From Malania oleifera (taxonomy: Eukaryota; Streptophyta; Magnoliopsida; Santalales; Ximeniaceae), in contig NC_080419.1 of the NCBI RefSeq assembly GCF_029873635.1, positions 79,964,931-80,028,930 of the forward strand: a DNA stretch of 64,000 bases. Direction: 5' to 3'. The notes beneath the pieces were generated by a model, which ran no database searches, was not told the origin of the DNA, and worked only from the letters and a program-made list of their open reading frames with translations. Position numbers and translations under genes: made by a program. This document shows positions 62,103-64,000 of this stretch, one piece after another. Positions within the stretch are counted from its first letter, which is position 1; the number at the start of each line of letters is the position of its first letter.

Positions 62103-63099
62103 GGAGGTTTCGCTGCCCAGCAAATTCAAAATGCTGACCTTTGAAAGGTACGAGGGTTTGACTGACCCAGTCAATCATCTAGACACCTTCAAGGTGTTGA
62201 TGTAATTACAAGGCGCACCTGATGTCATCATGTGTCGAGCATTTGCAGCCACCCTTAGAGGTAGTGCCAAGAATTGGTACCAAACCCTACGTCCTGGATC
62301 AATCGGCTTCTTCTCGGAGATGAAGCAGTTGTTCACCGGCCATTTCCTCAATAGTCAGAGAATTGTCAAAATGTCGGCTCATCTGATGAGCATGGTTCAG
62401 GGAGAATGGGAGAGACTAAAAAAGTCCATGCACCATTTCCTCACTGCGACCTTGGAGATCCGTAACTTGGATATGGGGGTGGCTTTGGCAGCTCTAACCA
62501 CAGCCCTTCAGTCGGGAAATTTCCTTTAGTCATTGGGGAAGAAGCCATCGGCTGATATGGGAGAACTGATGGTCAAAGCATGAAAGTATATCAACCTGGA
62601 AGAAATGATAGATACTAGAGGAAATCGGATCGAGTTGAAAATGAAGGGTAATAGGGAGATTGGCAAACCTTCCAGACCGTGAAGAGCCTAGAGAACAATA
62701 CACTACATGCCAGCTCTAAGGCAAGAGGGCAATCTAGTAATTTCCCCATTTATACTCCCCTAAACGCACGACAAACCGATGTGTTGATGCACATAATAAA
62801 GAAAAAGTACGTCTCGTGGCCTGAACCTATGCGAACACCCTCATATAAACAGAATATGTCAAGGTTCTATCAGTTCCATAGGGATCACGGGTACGATACA
62901 AAAGAGTGTATTCAATTGAAGAATGAAATTGAAGCCTTGATAAAAATAAAAAATAAATAAATAAAAAAAGGCCACCTGTTGAGGTTCATAAATAAGGGGA
63001 GTCATCAAAGGGAAGCTCGTGAGCAGAAAAGGCCAAACAAGGACGAGAAAGAGGAACAAATCATAGGAGAAATCGTTGTGATCTTTAGAAGATCCACTA

Positions 63100-63890
63100 G
63101 TGGTGAAGACAGCGGAGGTGCTCGAAAAAGGTATGCTAAGTAGGTACTCTTAACGGAGAAAAGGGGGCCAAGCGGCAAAATAAAAAAACCAAATGATGCT
63201 ATCACCTTTAATAGTGAAGATGAAAAAGGAGTACAACAACCCCACAACGACGCTTTAGTAGTCTCCCTTCTAGTGGCTAACTACAAAGTGAGGCGCGTGC
63301 TGATAGACAATGAGATTTCAACCAACATTATATTCTAGTCGGTGCTCGAGGGAATGAAGATCGATAGGGAACACCTCAAACCAATCTCCACCCCCTTGGT
63401 CAGATTTGGAGGAGACATAGTACATCTCATGGGAACAATTACACTCCCGATAACAATGGGGACAGCCCCACAGCAAATCATTTGGTTGACAGATTTCCTA
63501 GTGGTCGATCGGCCATCAATATACAACATCATACTAGGCCGCCCCTCGCTTAATGCGGCCCGAGCCATAACATATACGTATCACCTAAAGATGAAATTCT
63601 CTACTTTGTACGGGACAAGGATGGTCAAGGGAGATCAAGTAGTAGCTCAGAATTGCTATGTGATGGCGGTAAAAGGTAAGACGGAAGCAAGAGAGACCTT
63701 GACCGTTGAAGACCCAGAGGTGAGGGGAGTGTAGCCTCAAATTAGCACATTGGATAACAACCTCACACGTATACCCATAAACGGTAATCAGGAGAAGTGC
63801 GTGCAAATCGAGAGTCACCTGCCCTATACTTTGAGAGCAAAACTAAGTGAGCTACTGAATGAATTCGTAGATGTATTTGCTTGGTCGGCC
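63100..63890 (+). pseudogene. Tat-type retroviral-like protease and start of RT linker
   Basis: The block around 63240-63735 is the pepsin-like protease of Tat elements: VLIDNEISTNII at the active site, then ISTPLVRFGGDIVHLMGTIT, FLVVDRPSIYNIILGRPSLN and TYHLKMKFST. The usual active-site Gly is lost: the family has D-[TN]-G and here it is D-N-E. Stops lie near 63140, 63336 and 63734. The linker SHLPYTLRAKLSELLNEFVD with VFAWSAED (63811-63895) is the usual lead-in to RT and is cut at 63896. Confidence 0.75.
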
Positions 63891-63895
63891 GAAGA

Positions 63896-64000
63896 TGTAA
63901 AGACCCGAAGAATTACAGTAATTAAATAATAAATAAAGGAGAGGAAAACGAATTTGAAGAAGGGATTTCAGCAAGGTCTCGTCGACGAATGTAAAAGTGC
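63896..64000 (+). mobile_element. Start of another LTR, related to 60068-62102, running off the window
   Basis: Begins TGTAAAGACCCGAAGAATTA directly after the Tat pol lead-in SAED. It has AATTAAATAATAAATAAAGG and, at 63979, CTCGTCGACGAAT. It resembles the start of the 60068-62102 LTR but is on the opposite strand. The other end and duplication are outside. Confidence 0.7.

Larger units (their letters stand above)
59629..62960 (+). pseudogene. Tat-type gag, split by a solo LTR
   Basis: It starts MTIIHGSSYGLAAKKESPQS. A coiled segment (DLEERIKKIDQIEKIMKEGQ) runs to LPFTKEVMEV at 60067. After the solo LTR the frame resumes with LPSKFKMLTFERYEGLTDPV (62112-62170), then the gag core MCRAFAATLRGSAKNWYQTL to LAALTTALQSGNFL (62230-62526), and the nucleocapsid-side part YQFHRDHGYDTKECIQLKNE (62866-62925). 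Stops occur at several points, such as TAG after GNFL at 62527. It is dead but recognisable from end to end. Confidence 0.75.
59160..63895 (+). mobile_element. Tat-type gypsy retrotransposon, 5' half, interrupted twice
   Basis: The 5' LTR (start uncertain, near 59160; TATA in CACTATAAAGAGGGGG at 59336-59351) ends GCAACA at 59555. The primer-binding site is TGGTCCCATATGTGGGAA (59558-59575). Gag starts at 59629, is cut by a solo LTR at 60068-62102, and continues to about 62960; protease follows. The element breaks off at 63895 where another LTR starts. Its U5 and gag start match the gag-only element at 50280-54595, so both belong to one family. Confidence 0.75.

Overview
This is a plant nuclear window, almost certainly from a flowering plant and probably a eudicot. 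The evidence is one intron-rich host gene with GT-AG introns and several kinds of plant transposon: Ty1/copia, Ty3/gypsy of the Tat/Ogre and chromovirus types, L1 and RTE LINEs, hAT and PIF/Harbinger elements, and a TRIM. No rRNA, tRNA, CRISPR or organellar segment was seen.

The central result is one intact host gene hidden among the transposons. On the minus strand, 11 exons from 46230 down to 5625 join into a 1041-nt open reading frame of 346 residues for the Brix-domain ribosome biogenesis factor RPF1 (MEE49 in Arabidopsis). Its coding sequence spans 40.6 kb because of two swollen introns: intron 9 (6129-36761, 30.6 kb) and intron 6 (37320-44551, 7.2 kb). Every junction keeps frame and has GT-AG ends, so the gene looks functional. 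None of the computed ORFs longer than 60 codons shows more than one of its exons.

Layout. 1-2751: left-truncated hAT element of the ZMYM/DUF4371 type, inserted into a copia pol fragment (2752-4493). 4494-5624: region downstream of RPF1. 5625-6128: RPF1 exons 10-11. 6129-36761: intron 9. It holds an Ogre/Tat-like, apparently non-coding LTR element with a head-to-head LTR inverted repeat (7560-11324), twin hAT MITEs, a SIRE-like copia solo LTR (12600-14779), several tandem-repeat arrays and a second LTR (17148-18985). A minus-strand copia element follows (18986-33000), split by two complete hAT elements (19191-25387 and 28614-32237), then an L1 LINE (33110-36480). 36762-37319: RPF1 exons 7-9. 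37320-44551: intron 6, with LINE pieces, two MITEs and a chromovirus integrase remnant. 44552-46230: RPF1 exons 1-6.

Upstream of RPF1 are a Harbinger MITE (46484-47346), an RTE LINE (47620-49800) and a minus-strand L1 (49870-55080). The L1 is interrupted by a gag-only Tat-like element (50280-54595), which itself carries a TRIM in its gag start and a hAT MITE in its tandem array. Further right are a 1.06-kb hAT MITE (55982-57039), a second Tat-like element with gag and protease (about 59160-63895) carrying a 2.0-kb solo LTR, and the start of another related LTR at the right edge.

Most insertions are supported by target-site duplications read directly from the sequence: 8 bp for hAT, 5 bp for LTR elements, 3 bp for Harbinger. 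The nesting order can therefore be reconstructed. All TE genes carry stops, frameshifts or lost catalytic residues; the transposase of the hAT element at 19191-25387 is the least damaged.
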